DNA from: Leucocoprinus leucothites
Lineage: Eukaryota; Basidiomycota; Agaricomycetes; Agaricales; Agaricaceae
Length of the DNA: 64,000 nt
Assembly (NCBI GenBank): GCA_013368445.1
Contig: JAACJO010000004.1
Coordinates: forward strand, 2,728,001-2,792,000
Direction of reading: 5' to 3'
Below are positions 1 to 11,724 of this stretch, piece by piece. The first letter of the stretch is position 1; each line of letters begins with the position of its first letter. The notes beneath the pieces are model-generated. The model worked only from the letters and a program-made list of their open reading frames with translations, ran no database searches and had not been told where the DNA came from. Position numbers and translations under genes: made by a program.

Positions 1-504
1 CAGCGAGCAGCGCACAAGGGAACGTAGAGGCTTGTTCGTATGAGAGTGCACTCGGAATCTACGATGTCCACAATGTCAAATCGCGGGGGCTTGGAGGGAA
101 GAAGCTGTTGATATACCTTGGCAGAGAAATCTTCCTTCAGTTTGCAATACTCTTGGAAGGCGGAGTAGTCAGGATAAGGAAGACTCGAGCCAAAACTAGA
201 AAATAGTCATTGAATGGATGTAGGAGCGCATGGGATAGAGAGACTTACACTCGGTCTCCAACAGCAAACCTAGTGACACCGTCCCGACGGCGACGACGTC
301 ACCAGCAACATCACTTCCTAGAACAGCAGGGTACTCTTCGACCAGAAAACCCCACTTTTGGATTTTCCAGTCAACGGGGTTGAGAGCAGCGGCTCTGATC
401 TTGACGAGAATTTCCCCATCACCAAGCTTGAGGGATAGGGCGAGTCCAAGTGTAAAGTCAGCGTGCTTGTGATTCAAGAAGAGCGCGTTCTGGGTGTTTT
501 GCAT
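1..504 (-). CDS. MDR-family enoyl reductase, copy 1 (partial, frameshifted)
   Basis: This is the 5' part of a GroES-like medium-chain dehydrogenase/reductase that leaves the window at the left edge. Exon 1 (249-504) starts MQNTQNALFL and includes NPVDWKIQKWGF and LGSDVAGDVVAVG, the usual N-terminal fold; the alcohol-dehydrogenase zinc-ligand GHE motif is absent, which suits an NADPH-dependent enoyl/quinone reductase. Exon 2 reads FGSSLPYPDYSAFQEYCKLK, and the start of exon 3 reads SYEQASTFPCALLA. The order and exon boundaries match the two copies downstream. After VAVG the frame breaks: one base is missing around 279-281 (rc ACGGTGTCACTAGG, where the paralogues predict ACG GGT GTC ACT). Restoring it would lead to the GDRV and the GTAAGT donor seen in the family. 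This is either a decaying copy or a homopolymer (CCC to CC) sequencing error. The substrate is unknown. Confidence 0.8.
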
Positions 505-1929
505 TTTAAGACTGAGAGGGTGTTGAGAACTGAGAGGATGTAGTTGATTTCTGTCCTGGATGAAAGCGACGAGGCTTAAATATACGGTTCAAAGACTGCG
601 TCGACGAGTTATAGAGCTTTACGCAGATAAAGCAGGGAAGCAAGTTCAAGTGGGTCGATGAAGACGCGTTGGTAAGCTTTCGTCGACAGCGCATCATCAA
701 GGGGACCTACGGGATCGGACGTCAGGGTACACTCAATACCGAACTCACTCTGACAGTGCTTGTTCGTCTCGATTTTCATTCCTTGGCGTTGTTAGAGACT
801 GATTTGTTGGGGAGAAAGCATTATTATCAGATAATCAACGTTTGTCACTTCCGGTTGAGCGAACAGCTGATCCGCCGGGTGCTTCTTTTCCGGTATTACG
901 GCTTGCATGAGTTCGGCAACCTCGGTGTCTCCGCTTCTCGATTTACTATCCTCGTGTCTGATGATGACTGCTTAAGTGCTTCCTTTGAGTATCCAGTACC
1001 TGGCCAGAGAATCATGATCAGATTTCCGTGAATTCCGCACTTGTGTCGTGGTCCGGGACTGGATGTGCATTGCGATCTCGCTTCACGGGTCGTTTTGAGA
1101 AAAGTCGGGAGAGAACGTGTCAGTGATCTCAGACCCTAGAGCGATGAAACAATGTCAGTGGTGGATTCATGGGAATGCGACGATGCGTCGACATGGATTC
1201 GAGAGCGAAAAAGCCGGAACCCAGATGGTTGGCGCATTTTCCTAGGATTCATCCCCTGATGAGTCATCGAGTAGGCTCAACGATCCATGCAAAGTCGAGA
1301 AAGGCTGACTCTCCCACCTTCCCGAGTTCATAGCTAATTCATCGTACTTGCGACATAATTTTGAGGTCCCTTGGTCGCATCCACCTTGCTCATTGGATAC
1401 GTGTAACATCCACTGAGTCTGTGTTTGCATGGCATATCCACTTCCTAGCTAAACTCAAGCACCATCAAGGTGTGTATTGAACCTGCGAGCTTATCGGAAA
1501 CGTATCATGGGGGGGTAAGCCAAGAACCACAGGACAGGCGACCAGGTTGGTACGACGGATTTTTCCGAGAAGATTCCCCGACGATCGCGCCTCCTTCCAA
1601 GGCTGGACAGGAAAAGAGCGAGCGCTATTCGAAATGAATAATGACAGGGAAGGCAGAAAACTGGTTGTTTGATTGCATCAGAAGACCAAACACTGGACGG
1701 GCGTCAAGGCCAGGTGCTACAGTAGCGATCTCGCCACCCCCTTCAACGGCTGAATCCTACACTAACATAATGCGAGAGCTGAAGCGTTCGAAAGCGATGA
1801 TATTTGCAGAAGTGATGTTGATGACGTCTTGGGGAAGCCAAATGTACCAATAGGAGTACCGCATATCGACCTATGAATCTAGTCTACTGTTAGTCTTCAG
1901 CTTTCAGTAGCATTATGAACATCAAGTAC
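505..1929. other. Intergenic: promoter of MDR copy 1 and 3' flank of MDR copy 2
   Basis: No supported gene. Open frames here (for example plus 669-1031) lack ATG starts, family resemblance or splice context. The stretch 1810-1929 resembles 3811-3933 next to copy 3, so it belongs to the duplicated MDR unit. Confidence 0.6.
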
Positions 1930-3182
1930 TCATTGATCACTTGGACGGACAACCAATTTCACTCCCGAAACCTCATTATTCTCCAGCCGCTTCAAGGCCC
2001 CCACAATTGCACCAAGTCCCCCGGGTACGACCTCAACATCACAGGGCTGCAAATACATACCCAATCAGAACAAATTCAAGGCTCGAAGCATACAGCAGAC
2101 TGTGCCTTCAAAGTTCCCTCTTCAATAAGCGCTCCAACACCGCTAAACAACGTTTTCACTCTAGCCCTATTATGTGGTGCATCGGCACTTCCAAATGTCA
2201 ATGTAACCTTCTCTCTTCCGAGTCTATGGGAACCTGGGGCGGAAGAACGATCTCCAGTTTTCCGCCAGGTGAAAGAAGATCGAATGCGGCTTTCTGGGTT
2301 TCGGGTTCAGAGATTGCGTCGAAGACGTATTTGATACCACCACCCTGAGAGCCGATGATCTCAGCGAGGTTGGTTTGGATGGTGTCAAGAGGAATGGTGC
2401 GATCAATGATGTGAGTGGCGCCCAGTTCTTTGAGTTTCTTGGTGTGTTTGGAAGAGGCAGTTGTGATAATTTGAGAAAAGCCGGACGCTTTGGCGAGTTG
2501 GATGACTGGAGAAGTGTCAAACTTTTGATAACACATACTTAATCTGTAAATAATATACGAACCGAACTGACCAACAGAAGATCCGCCACCTATGATAAGG
2601 ATAGCTTCGCCAACATATTTTCTTTTGCCTTGGGGAACCAAAGGTGTCAGGGCCATTCCATACGGCGCGTCGTTATAGAGTCCCTGATAGGCTGCAATGA
2701 GAGCGCAAGGGAAAGTTGAGGCTTGTTCGTATGTTATCGTTTCTGAATCTAGGAGGGACTAAGTCAGCTAATTACATTTAGCTCAATTCGACTCACCTTG
2801 GCAACCCAATCCTCTTTAAGTTTGCAATATTCCTGATACGCTGAATAATCGGGGTAAGGAAGACACCGACCAAAACTTTTTCTAGCTATCAGCGACTGAT
2901 GGGAATTCGAGAGCAAAAAAAGAGGAATACCTACATTCGATCTCCAACAGAGAACCTGGTTGCACCCTTACCAACTGCAACGATATCGCCCGCAACATCA
3001 TAACCAAGGATAGCCGGATACTCCTCATGGAAAACCCCATACTTCTGTATTTTCCAGTCAACGGGATTGAGAGAGGCGGCTCTAATCTTGATCAACACTT
3101 CTCCAGTACCGGCTTGCGGGACAGGACGTGTCGTAAGAGTGAATTCAGCTTGTTTTTCGCTGATGAGAAGGGCGTTCTGCAT
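1930..3182 (-). pseudogene. MDR-family enoyl reductase, copy 2 (damaged)
   Basis: Close paralogue of the intact copy next to it, with the same five-exon plan. Exon 1 (MQNALLISEKQAEF to VGDR), a short exon with LPYPDYSAYQEYCKLKEDWV, an exon ending in the nucleotide-binding loop IIGGGSSVGQF, a long exon starting VIQLAKASGF, and a last exon PCDVEVVPGGLGAIVGALKR ending in PSDQ and a stop at 1930-1932. There are two lesions. First, after VPIDSEE one base is missing (GAAGAGAGAAGG against GAAGAGAAGAAA in copy 3), which gives a premature stop at 2198. Second, the donor of the last intron is AAG|GCACAG where copy 3 has AAG|GTAATG. Without a fix the protein loses about the last 75 residues. I call it a pseudogene, but a sequencing indel plus a functional GC donor cannot be excluded. 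Confidence 0.7.
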
Positions 3183-3933
3183 TGTGAATTGGTTGCGTAT
3201 AGGAGTGTATATGATTGAAGGGAGACAGTTTTTGGACGCAGCGGTTCCGCGCCAGGCTTTTATATGCTACTCTATGAGCCTCCGTCGTCGACGGGCACGA
3301 CTCCATAATCTCTAGACTCGCTCCACGTTAAACGCAGCCTGCTGGAGCGAAGAGGAGCGACGAGCACGCCTTGGTCAACCCGTCCTGCGAACCTGTCATA
3401 CTGATATGCTCACCTTGTGTGGTTCATCATGTAAGCGCGTTGTTAATTTTGGCTATTTTCTCGGTACCGGACCGTGGACGGAATGTGTCTGTGAGAGCTC
3501 GTTGGTTCTTTAAGCTTGTGGTGACAAACGAGCCGACAATGCGACAGCCCGCTCCTGGATGACGCTGCCCTTCTGCCGGCCAACCCATACTCTGAGGGCT
3601 AGGTTGAGACTTTGGCGTCATCTCAGACCAGCGGCTCGCTTGTGCCAATGCTTCAATAGCGACTACGAGTCGGATATGAGGCACAGAGGAAGAGCGGGTA
3701 ATATAGGGTTCACGGTTGGGATAGCGCCACTGGGTGTCACTCATTTTGTTCAAACTCCTTTCGACTGGGGCAAGAAATTACTTCAACCCTCAAAAATATG
3801 ATATTGTAAAGGTAATACTAGTGGCGTCTTGGGGAGTCTGAGGTACCAGCGAGAGTACTGCACATCGTCCTAGAAACGAAACACCAGCTACAATCAACCT
3901 TCAGCTTGCAATGGTATCATGAACACCAAGTAA
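3183..3933. promoter_or_regulatory. Upstream region of MDR copy 2 and 3' flank of copy 3
   Basis: Non-coding. The part 3200-3620 is recognisably related to 5200-5600 upstream of copy 3. For example, 'gacgagcac(g/a)ccttggtca' and 'gatatgctcacc' occur in both, at matching distances from the ATG. The promoter was therefore copied along with the gene. Short open frames inside it are not supported. Confidence 0.55.
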
Positions 3934-5181
3934 TCATTGATCACTTGGGTGAACGACCAATTTCACTCCCGAAATCTCATTATTCTCCAACCGCTTCAAC
4001 CCCCCAACAATTGCACCCAGGCCCCCAGGTACGATCTCAACGTTACAGGGCTGCAAATACACACCCAGTCAGAACAAATTCAGAGACTCGAAGCATATAG
4101 TAAACATTACCTTCAAAGTGCCGTCTTCAATAAGTGTTCCAATACCACCAAACAACGTTTTCACTCCAGCGCTATAATGCGGTGCATCGGCGGTTCCGTA
4201 TGTCAATGTGACTTTCTTCTCTTCCGAGTCCATAGGAACATGGGGTGCAAGAACAATGTTGAGTTTTCCGCCAGGTGAAAGAAGATCGAACGCGGCTTTC
4301 TGAGTTTCGGATTCAGAGATGGCGTCGAAAATGTATTTGATACCACCACCAATAATCTCAACCAGCTTGGTTTGGATAGAGTTGAGTGGAATTGAGCGAT
4401 CGATTATGTGAGTTGCGCCTAATTCTTTGAGTTTGTCGGTGTGTTTGGAGGACGCAGTTGTGATGATGTGAGAAAAGCCGGAGGCTTTGGCGAGTTGGAT
4501 GACTAGAGGTGTCAACATTTGATAGAACGTCTTTGGTCTGTAAAGATATACGAACCGAATTGGCCAACAGAGGATCCGCCACCTATGACAAGAATGGCCT
4601 CGCCGACAGATTTGTCTCTACCGTTGGGAACCAGAGGTGTCAGTGCCATCCCATATGGTGCGTTGTTGTATAGTCCCTGGTAGGCTGCATTGAGAGCGCA
4701 AGGAAAAGTCGAGGCTTGTTCGTATGTTATCGTCTCTGGAATCTAGAGGGACGGTGAGACCTGGATCATGGCTGTTAACATTTACTCAAGTCGACTCACC
4801 TTGGCAACCCAATCTACGTTAAGCTTACAATACTCTTGATAAGCCGAATAATCGGGATAAGGAAGACTTGGACCAAAACTTTTGCTATCCGTTAGCAACT
4901 GACGGAAATTGAGAGTAAAAAAGGAATATCTACATTCGGTCTCCAACAGAAAACCCGGTCACACCCTCACCAACAGCAACGACATCCCCCGCAACATCAC
5001 AACCAAGAACGGCTGGATATTCTTTATAGAGAAACCCATACTTCTGGGCCTTCCAGTCAACAGCATTGAGAGAAGCTGCTCTAATCTTGACCAATACTTC
5101 TCCAGCACCGGCTTGCGGGATGGGACGTGTGGCAAGGGTGAATTCAGCTTGCTTTTCGTTGACGAGAAGGGCGTTCTGCAT
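3934..5181 (-). CDS. MDR-family enoyl reductase, copy 3 (intact)
   Basis: Intact member of the tandem array, 340 aa in five exons: 4934-5181, 4800-4878, 4556-4742, 4111-4502 and 3934-4050; all junctions keep frame. The N-terminal GroES-like domain (residues 1-110) contains LNAVDWKAQKYGF and LGCDVAGDVVAVGEG. The cofactor domain contains LVIGGGSSVGQF (around residue 165), followed by SGFSHIITTASSKH, GATHIIDRSIPL and a C-terminal PGGLGAIVGGLKRLENNEIS. MDR proteins of this type reduce activated C=C bonds with NADPH and bind no catalytic zinc; the lack of GHE and of the structural-zinc Cys cluster agrees. Fungal relatives act in polyketide tailoring or detoxification, but no biosynthetic core gene lies nearby, so the role is open. 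The first two copies of the array are damaged, so this may be the only working one. Confidence 0.88.
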
Positions 5182-6270
5182 GACGAGTTGGCTACGTGGA
5201 GGAGTGTATTTGACTGATGGGGGCTTTGGGATGTAACAGTCACTGCGTCAGGCTTTTATACGATATTCTATGAGACTTCGTCGACGGCAGACACGACTTG
5301 ATGGTTTACGGACGCACTCCATGTTGAGCGTAGCCTACTGGAGGAAAGAGAAGGGGACGAGCACACCTTGGTCAGCCTTTTCTGGGAAACTTGTCATATC
5401 GATATGCTCACCATGGTGGTTCATCGTGGACGCGCGTCGTTGGTTTCAGTTATTTGCCTCGCTATTGGACCGTGGATGGTATGGATCGGTAAAGCATTCT
5501 GCTTCTGGAACTTCGAATGACAAATGGTGGCAAGCCGACGGTATAACAACCCCGCCCCGAATGACGCAGCCCTTCGGCCAGCCAGTCTATTGCAGGTTCT
5601 ATCCATTTCTTAGGTCATGCCAGGAAGTGATTTATCATTAAAGGCCAGAAATAGAAGGCTGGCTGGGAAATTTGGCATCATCTCGGGTGCGACGGGCACA
5701 AAACCTAAGCTCGTTGCACAAGACGGTGCCGAAATGTGCTAGACAATGGAAGGGTTGCAAGGTTCGTCGTGGTGGGTGATGAAGTGGATATCGGAACGGC
5801 AGCTCCGTGCTAGGCATTCCTTCTTGTCACCGACTGATTTGTGGCACAGAGTGAACTTCCAAATGCATATTAACAATGACGAAACAATCGTACCTTCACC
5901 AAGCGTAGTCGTCTTGAAAGAACCGTTCCTCCAGAGTGACGAGAACAGGGAATTTAGAGAGGTAACAAGGAAAGATCTTTCATAACTGAAGTGGTTAACG
6001 GTACCAACTGCGAAACGAATACGAAGGCAGAAGAGTGGTCAAAGGGAACGACAACAAGACACTGACTTAAAGCCAAATAATTTAAGGCCTGTGCACGTGC
6101 TGAAGTGAAATTACTATCAACGAAGTTACATAAGCAACCCAGGTGATAAGATATCCATAAACATTTAAACGTTAAGTCGGCGTTCGATCGCACACGCCGC
6201 AGAGACTCTTCTCTCACTTCGCTGGGAGGCAGGGAAAATAGAACAGAATATGAAATGTGACAGTGAAACT
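5182..6270. other. Intergenic: promoter of MDR copy 3, 3' flank of the SNAP-like gene
   Basis: No supported gene. Positions 5182-5600 form the MDR copy 3 promoter, similar to 3183-3620. I see nothing recognisable between about 5650 and 6270. Confidence 0.5.
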
Positions 6271-7288
6271 CTAATCTAGCTTCTCCTGCTGAAGATTTTG
6301 CTTGATTTTAAGCAAGATAGACGTTTTCCAGTTGTCTATCTTGGCCAATGAGTCGAAATCTACAACTGCAGTAGTGAATAAATTAACATCGTCATTTTCC
6401 ATTGTCTCTATCAGTGTATCCACGAGCCGAGCCTCTCGGGAATTAGAGAATCCCACATGTTTATTGCAGTATTTAGTCTTGTTCTCCTTGACAGTAACGA
6501 GGTCCCTCTACGTCTTCATCAGGTCAAATACTCGAGAAAGATGAAATAAACACTTGCATCTTTTGCCAATGCACAGAGTAACGCTCTAAACCAGCATTCT
6601 TTCGCATAGTATTTCATCAGCGCGGTGCCCAGCGAACAATCAGCCACCCGCTCATAATAATCGATTGCAGCATCGAACAGCCCATACTCTGTATATAAAT
6701 CAGCTACGTCTTTGTAACAGGCATTGGCCATTCTGTAATCAGAAGTGGGTAAATTTCCTCCAACACATAGAAGATAGATCTTTACGCGGGAGCGTCTTCT
6801 TGGGCGTACCAGTCTCCAGCTTTGACGAGAAGTTCGCAAGCTTTACGAAGGTCGTTAAGGTCTCGAGCGATTTCCTTGCCATGAACGGCTTCTTGCCACA
6901 AAGGATCAGACTGAAACAAATGGTGGCCTGTTTTTTTAATGCCTCAATAGCGATTAGAGCCGAATGTGAGGCAGAAAAGGGTAAGGTAGACCTCACGATT
7001 GGGATCGTCCTTTCCATATGCTTTTCCGGCATTCCACCAGGCATTCTTAAATGCATTACCAGCATTCCACCGGGCATTTGCAGCCTCTTTCGCTTTATTG
7101 CATTTCTCCCAACACCCTGCTTCACGCGCAAAGGCATCTCCCGCCTCTCTGAGGAGCTTTTCCGACTTGAAGCTATTGGCAGCTTGCTGATACAGTTCGC
7201 CTGCTTCCTCAAAATTGGCTGACGTAGATGAGTTGGCCTTCTTGTCCCCTTCGGCTAGTAGTATCCGAGCTGGAGATTGGGCAGACAT
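6271..7288 (-). CDS. Alpha-SNAP (Sec17)-like protein, frameshifted
   Basis: Resembles the NSF adaptor alpha-SNAP, which recruits the NSF/Sec18 ATPase to SNARE complexes for disassembly after membrane fusion. Starting at ATG 7288, NFEEAGELYQQAANSFK, LREAGDAFAREAGCWEKCNK and EAANARWNAGNAFK are TPR-like SNAP helices; after introns follow KEIARDLNDLRKACELLVKA, GDWYAQEDAPA, ANACYKDVADLYTEYGLF, FDAAIDYYERVADCSLGTAL and the hallmark C terminus SREARLV...IDNWKTSILLKIKQNLQ. Introns run roughly from rc GAG|GTCTAC to TTGAG|GCA, GC|GTAAAG to ACAG|AATG, and A|GTGTTT to AGAG|GG. Exon 2 changes frame at an A7 run (plus-strand T7, 6931-6937); one more A would keep it open. A near-duplicate block (RWNAGNAFKNA / WWNAGKAYG) adds about 11 residues compared with the family. 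The C terminus is divergent, so it may be a spare paralogue or pseudogene; a missed homopolymer base is the alternative. Confidence 0.75.
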
Positions 7289-7558
7289 TGGACTAGGATC
7301 TGTAGACGAAAGGGAGAATCAAACAGGTGTCATTGCTTTGCCGGCGTTGTTACTTACTATAATGCCCATCTTGATGCGATCAACTACCTTTCTCACATCC
7401 AAGGCAAGGACGATTGATGGTGGCACATAGTTTTTTACACTTTCTTTACACCATATTCCATCTACAGGCACGCAACTAATCGCAGTTATAAAATCATTTC
7501 CCTGGTGCACCTTCGAGGGAAAACACGAACACCGCTACGTCGTATGATGCCGCACAAA

Positions 7559-8511
7559 CTAGAACAAATTATGGATCTGTTCCCGTCTCTCCTTCACCTA
7601 GGTCAAATCAGCTGGGCAGGAGGATATTCAAGATGAGATGACCTGACCTTTGTACAAAGGTCTTGACACGCAACTTCTACCGGACCGACAATCTTCTCCC
7701 TGATGAACTCGGAATCTTTAGGCTCAGAGGCGGGAATACCACAACACTTGCACGATCCTGGGAAAAGTTGCAGTTGGCGACCGAGTACATCGGGACCTGG
7801 AGCAGTATCTTTGAAGGTACGGGCGCGGATGTTTGTGAAAAAACTTGCGGCATGGATGATTGCATCTGCGAAAATGTAACAATTCGATTTTATCGGGTTA
7901 TAAGACCCTAGCGCGTAGTGCGCATTTTCAACGATAAAGATGAGGGCATGGAAGGGAAGCGGAGCTGGTTCGCCTAGGTAGAGGGGAGAGGAGAAATCTA
8001 GATCTGACAACACCCTCCCATTACGGACTTCGGTGGTCTTGATATGAATACTGTCATATGCCGCAAATTGAGCCGCATCATGATCGCGTCCAGCAGAGAT
8101 CGCCTTTACAGATTTCCTGGACACTGAGCTCGAAGTCAGTTGCGCGGTGAAGAGTTCACTATGATAACACATACATTTTCGTTTGCACTCCGGGACCAGG
8201 CCTCTATCAATGATGAGGCGGATTTGCCTCCTTCTTTGCTTAAAGTCCTCTAGGCTGTGGTAGATCACAGCTTCAATGTACTCGTGATGGATGGCGCTCT
8301 CGGGGAATCTATATTTACGTCTTTGTAGGCGCTCGACAACGACCCGGGCGTATCGTGTTGGCCATACAGTCGCTCGAAAATGCCAGCTGTATCGCTCGAT
8401 CTGCGAGATCCCAGGTTGTTTAAGTAGGTCGATAGGCCACTCTTCTGTCGCATCGGAATCCATGACGCCTACAGCAACTAGGAATCGGTAGACTGCTTGT
8501 GGAGAAACCAT
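7559..8511 (-). CDS. Hypothetical protein, about 300 aa, two exons
   Basis: I do not recognise the family. The long exon starts MVSPQAVYRFLVAVGVMDSD and stays open to about 7650. An AAG|GTCAGG donor leads to a CCTAG acceptor and a short last exon VKERREQIHNLF with a stop at 7559-7561, which fits better than reading through to the stop at 7603. Notable features are basic stretches (RLQRRKYRF, DFKQRRRQIRLI) and, around residues 195-230, a run with FHALIFIVENAHYALGSYN followed by KSNCYIFADAII. The latter resembles the Asn-Cys-Tyr segment common in unclassified Agaricomycete proteins. No signal peptide or clear membrane segment is visible. It lies head-to-tail upstream of the SNAP-like gene, with 270 bases between the two; no functional link is implied. 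Confidence 0.6.
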
Positions 8512-9233
8512 GTCAAGTCCGATTTAAAGTGAATATCGTCACGATTTTGGGAGGGACTGTCTGTGACAATAGCTAAGAGCGGTGGAGGTCGGAGGGGATG
8601 AGTGAAATCATTGCACTCTTTTTCTCGCGAACTGTTTCATCTTTACTGAGTAATCAGCAGTCCATTGTCGATCTCATTTATGTTCCTATTTGGGCAGTTA
8701 CTAGACCTTTCTCTGATGTCCAGTCAATAGGGGGAGTCTGGTTCATTAGAATCGACATAAACACATGTCCTCCAAGTCAATCTCTCCGAACTTTGACGGG
8801 GAACTTCTAAGGGCCGGCCGGAGCCAGAATGAGGAACGTTAATGAACAATATATACGTAAAATGATAGAGTGGAACAAAGGGTTCTGAGTAGTATACGGC
8901 ATACAGTGTTGCGCAGCGAAGAACATTAAATGCGATCTACGACAGCTCTACCAAAAGGTGAATGAAGCAGTCGAGACTCACGACCACATAGCACCTTCAT
9001 TCATTCGTTGGATAACAGATTTTCTTTGTATGACCAGCGAGCCCAGATCCATAGAGTAAGAGAGTGTTTGATGAATATATTGACCATTTTACACGTTTTG
9101 TCAGGCAGGAGCGAAGCTCAATTCAGTATTTGATTCGGAAAACAAAGTAAATAGTATCGTCCAGAACATAAGGATATCACTGCTAACTACCAGCGTACGT
9201 CGCATCGTCAGTTACACTCAGTCGCTAATATCG
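8512..9233. other. Intergenic, nothing recognised
   Basis: Holds the promoter of the upstream minus-strand gene and the 3' flank of the M20 peptidase gene. No open frame here has support. Confidence 0.5.
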
Positions 9234-11724
9234 CTACAAACCATCATCAGTTGTCACATTATCCACTCTAACGATCAGTTCCGTGTAAAACTTCAATCCC
9301 TCGAGATATGCACGAATGCCTGTATCATATCAGTACGTAAGTAATGAGAGGAAATAGAGGATGACCCACTGATTCTCTCATCCACAGTGTGCATTCCGAC
9401 TCTGAGGAGGGATCAAATTAAATACGGAGTCATTGAAGTGGGTCGATAAATATTCTTACCTCTCCCCGACACGGATCGGACTCCAGCGGTAGATATTCTT
9501 TGTTCTGTTGTTGAAACGTCAGTGCTAAAGCAACTGCCTTGAGAGCAAGTCTAGACTTACAAAGAAAGCTTGTAAACGTGAACGTCAATCAGGGATCAGC
9601 TCATAAGACCACCTTTACAAGTTCACTCACATAGTTACGTGTATCTATCACAGATTGCTCATCAATTCCGCTAATTATATTTACTATTAGAGCGAGAGCA
9701 CGTACCAGTGTTACCCGTCATCGCACTAGGAGCCGTAATAACATCACCCCAAATCGCCTGATTCAACTCCGAAATAACTCTCCAAGCCGTCGAATTAGCA
9801 TCAAACGGTGATTTCGGTGTAGGGTCATGAGGATTTCCCCAGATTACGGTGATATTACCGATGGAAGGTTGGTCAGAGAATGAGGTTCCATTGACTGTCA
9901 ATGAGTATTTCTCAGCTACGGGGTGAACAAAGGTGAGGAATGCATCTTGGACTGCGGTGACTAGGTGGGACAAATGTATTAGTTGGTGGTAATTGTGGGG
10001 AAGGGAAAAGAGGAGCTTTACCGTTGCTGAATATCTCGATTCTGACATTAAACGTCCCATTCGCACTCTCCGGAAGCTCATTCGACTGATACACACAGCT
10101 TATCAGTACGACACTTTCTAACTCTCAAGAACAAAAACGTACCTTGACTCCAGCATTGAAAATCGTCGCAGCCTTTGAAGTCTGAATCAAATATCTATTC
10201 GAAATCGAGATATTCGCAAAATTATTAGCAGCATCTTGAAGATTGGGATTCGACGTGACATTGACGTCTTGCGAGATCCAAGCTGGGATCTGTGCGGGGT
10301 CGCCGAATTGGGTTGCGCATTGGAGGTATGACCAGACGGGATGGGCTTCTTCGAGGTGGGGTTGGAATACATGCGAGTTTCTGATGATGATTTGGTTGTT
10401 GGTGATTTAGATATATGTATGTAGTTGATCACGGGAACGTACTCGAAGGTCTCGGCAATCTCGGAGAGTACGCCGATACTGGTTTTGTCGGTTGGAATAG
10501 AAGAGCTGTGAGAGATTTATGGGCATTCGTATGATGATGAGGTGAGAAGGTTTGACATACTGTCCACCCATCATATCCACTTCAACCATAATATTCTATC
10601 CACCCGTCAGCTCGGATTCTGGTAGTAAAAATCAAACAACTCACAACTGATCCTTTCTCAACAACACCTGGTAAAGCAAACGTCCTCCCAAACTGTGAAG
10701 AGTCCACCCCCGATCCACCTTCATCAACAATCATAGCGACTCCATCTTCACCGTAAAGAGACAATAAATGTAAATTGACATTCGTCGCGCCCATATGACC
10801 ACCAATTTCTTCGTCTTGGCCAAACGCCAAGACTAGACAAGTAAAGTATTGGATAAAAGTGTGGGATGATGTGATGAGGATTTAACTCACGGAGAGTACG
10901 CGTTGGTGTCCAACCTTGTTCCAGGAGATGTTCAACGGCGATCATTGATCCAATAACTGTATTCTTGCAATCGCCTGATCCTCTGCCGTAAATCCAAGTA
11001 TCGTCAACTGTTCCAGAGAAAGGCGGGAATGTCCAACGGTCGAGTGACGTAGTCCTATATCAAAAAAACAAAATCCCCTTCAATCCGAGACTAGAAAATA
11101 AAAACAAAAAGTTCATACGCAGGAACAACATCTTGATGGCCTGTAATCATCATAGGCATGAGGTCGGGGTTACTTCCGTTGAGAGTAAAGACCAAAGAAT
11201 AGGTGTTGATCGCCGTCACATTCGCTTTGGAATACCTTTAGGAAACAAATAACAGAGGTAAGCTTGGCTCTGCCATGGCATCAGAAATAATCAAAGTTTT
11301 ACAGATTAGGGAACGAAGCTTCCAAAAATGCATGAAAATCATCGAAGGGCGCCCATCGAGGGTCTACGCCTGGAACGCCCATGCCATCGAAGGACCTAGA
11401 TCATTGATTTAGTCGGTTATTGGTCATTGGTGAAGTGGAGGGAGGGGGGATCACATGGTAGGGAATTGAACTGCTTGTGCGAGTAGTTGGATACTCTTGT
11501 TTTGAACAGCTGGATCATCGAATATGGTTGTGAAATTGGATGCGTGGGCTTGAGTAGCAGGTTGGACACAACCGCTTGCAGGTTCTGTCTGAGCAGAGAC
11601 TCCGCGCAGAGTGAGAGCGAGTAAGGTCGAGGAGATAAGTAGTAAATAACGACCTGGAAGAAAAACGTAGATAAGATTAATGTATGAAAGGGAAGCCGCA
11701 AAGAAAGAAAACTACTCACCCATG
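9234..11724 (-). CDS. Secreted M20-family carboxypeptidase (CPS1-like Gly-Xaa carboxypeptidase)
   Basis: Zinc-dependent M20 exopeptidase that cleaves C-terminal residues from small peptides. The gene has many short exons. Exon 1 is only ATG G (11721-11724); it joins an exon reading RYLLLISSTLLALTLRGVSA, which gives a clear signal peptide, followed by QTEPASGCVQP. Metal and catalytic signatures appear in family order: ITGHQDVVPA (first metal His and Asp), WTFPPFSGTVDDTWIYGRGS then GDCKN (bridging Asp), and FGQDEEIGGHMGA (catalytic Glu-Glu). A dimerisation-domain segment (VEVDMMGG) follows. The last exon ends IRAYLEGLKFYTELIVRVDN with a stop at 9234-9236, as CPS1-type enzymes do. The Sec signal indicates the secretory pathway, so the enzyme is vacuolar or extracellular. 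The initial four-base exon makes the start less certain, but the spliced frame is clean. Intron details between 9300 and 10100 are approximate. Confidence 0.88.

Larger units (their letters stand above)
1800..5640. repeat. Tandem duplication unit of the MDR genes (copies 2 and 3)
   Basis: Two diverged direct copies of about 1.9-2.0 kb (roughly 1800-3620 and 3800-5600) each carry one MDR gene with its upstream and downstream flanks. Besides the genes, the 3' flank ('gacgtcttggggaagcc' near 1825, 'ggcgtcttggggagtct' near 3822) and the promoter ('gacgagcac' to 'gatatgctcacc') match. Confidence 0.6.

Noticed and set aside
669..1031. 120-codon open frame on the plus strand upstream of MDR copy 1
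   Set aside because: No ATG at the reported start, no domain, and it overlaps the divergent promoter region.
7319..7510. 63-codon minus frame between the SNAP-like gene and the hypothetical gene (contains VVDRIKMG)
   Set aside because: It sits in the 270-base gap, has no splice link to either neighbour that keeps frame, and shows no recognisable domain.
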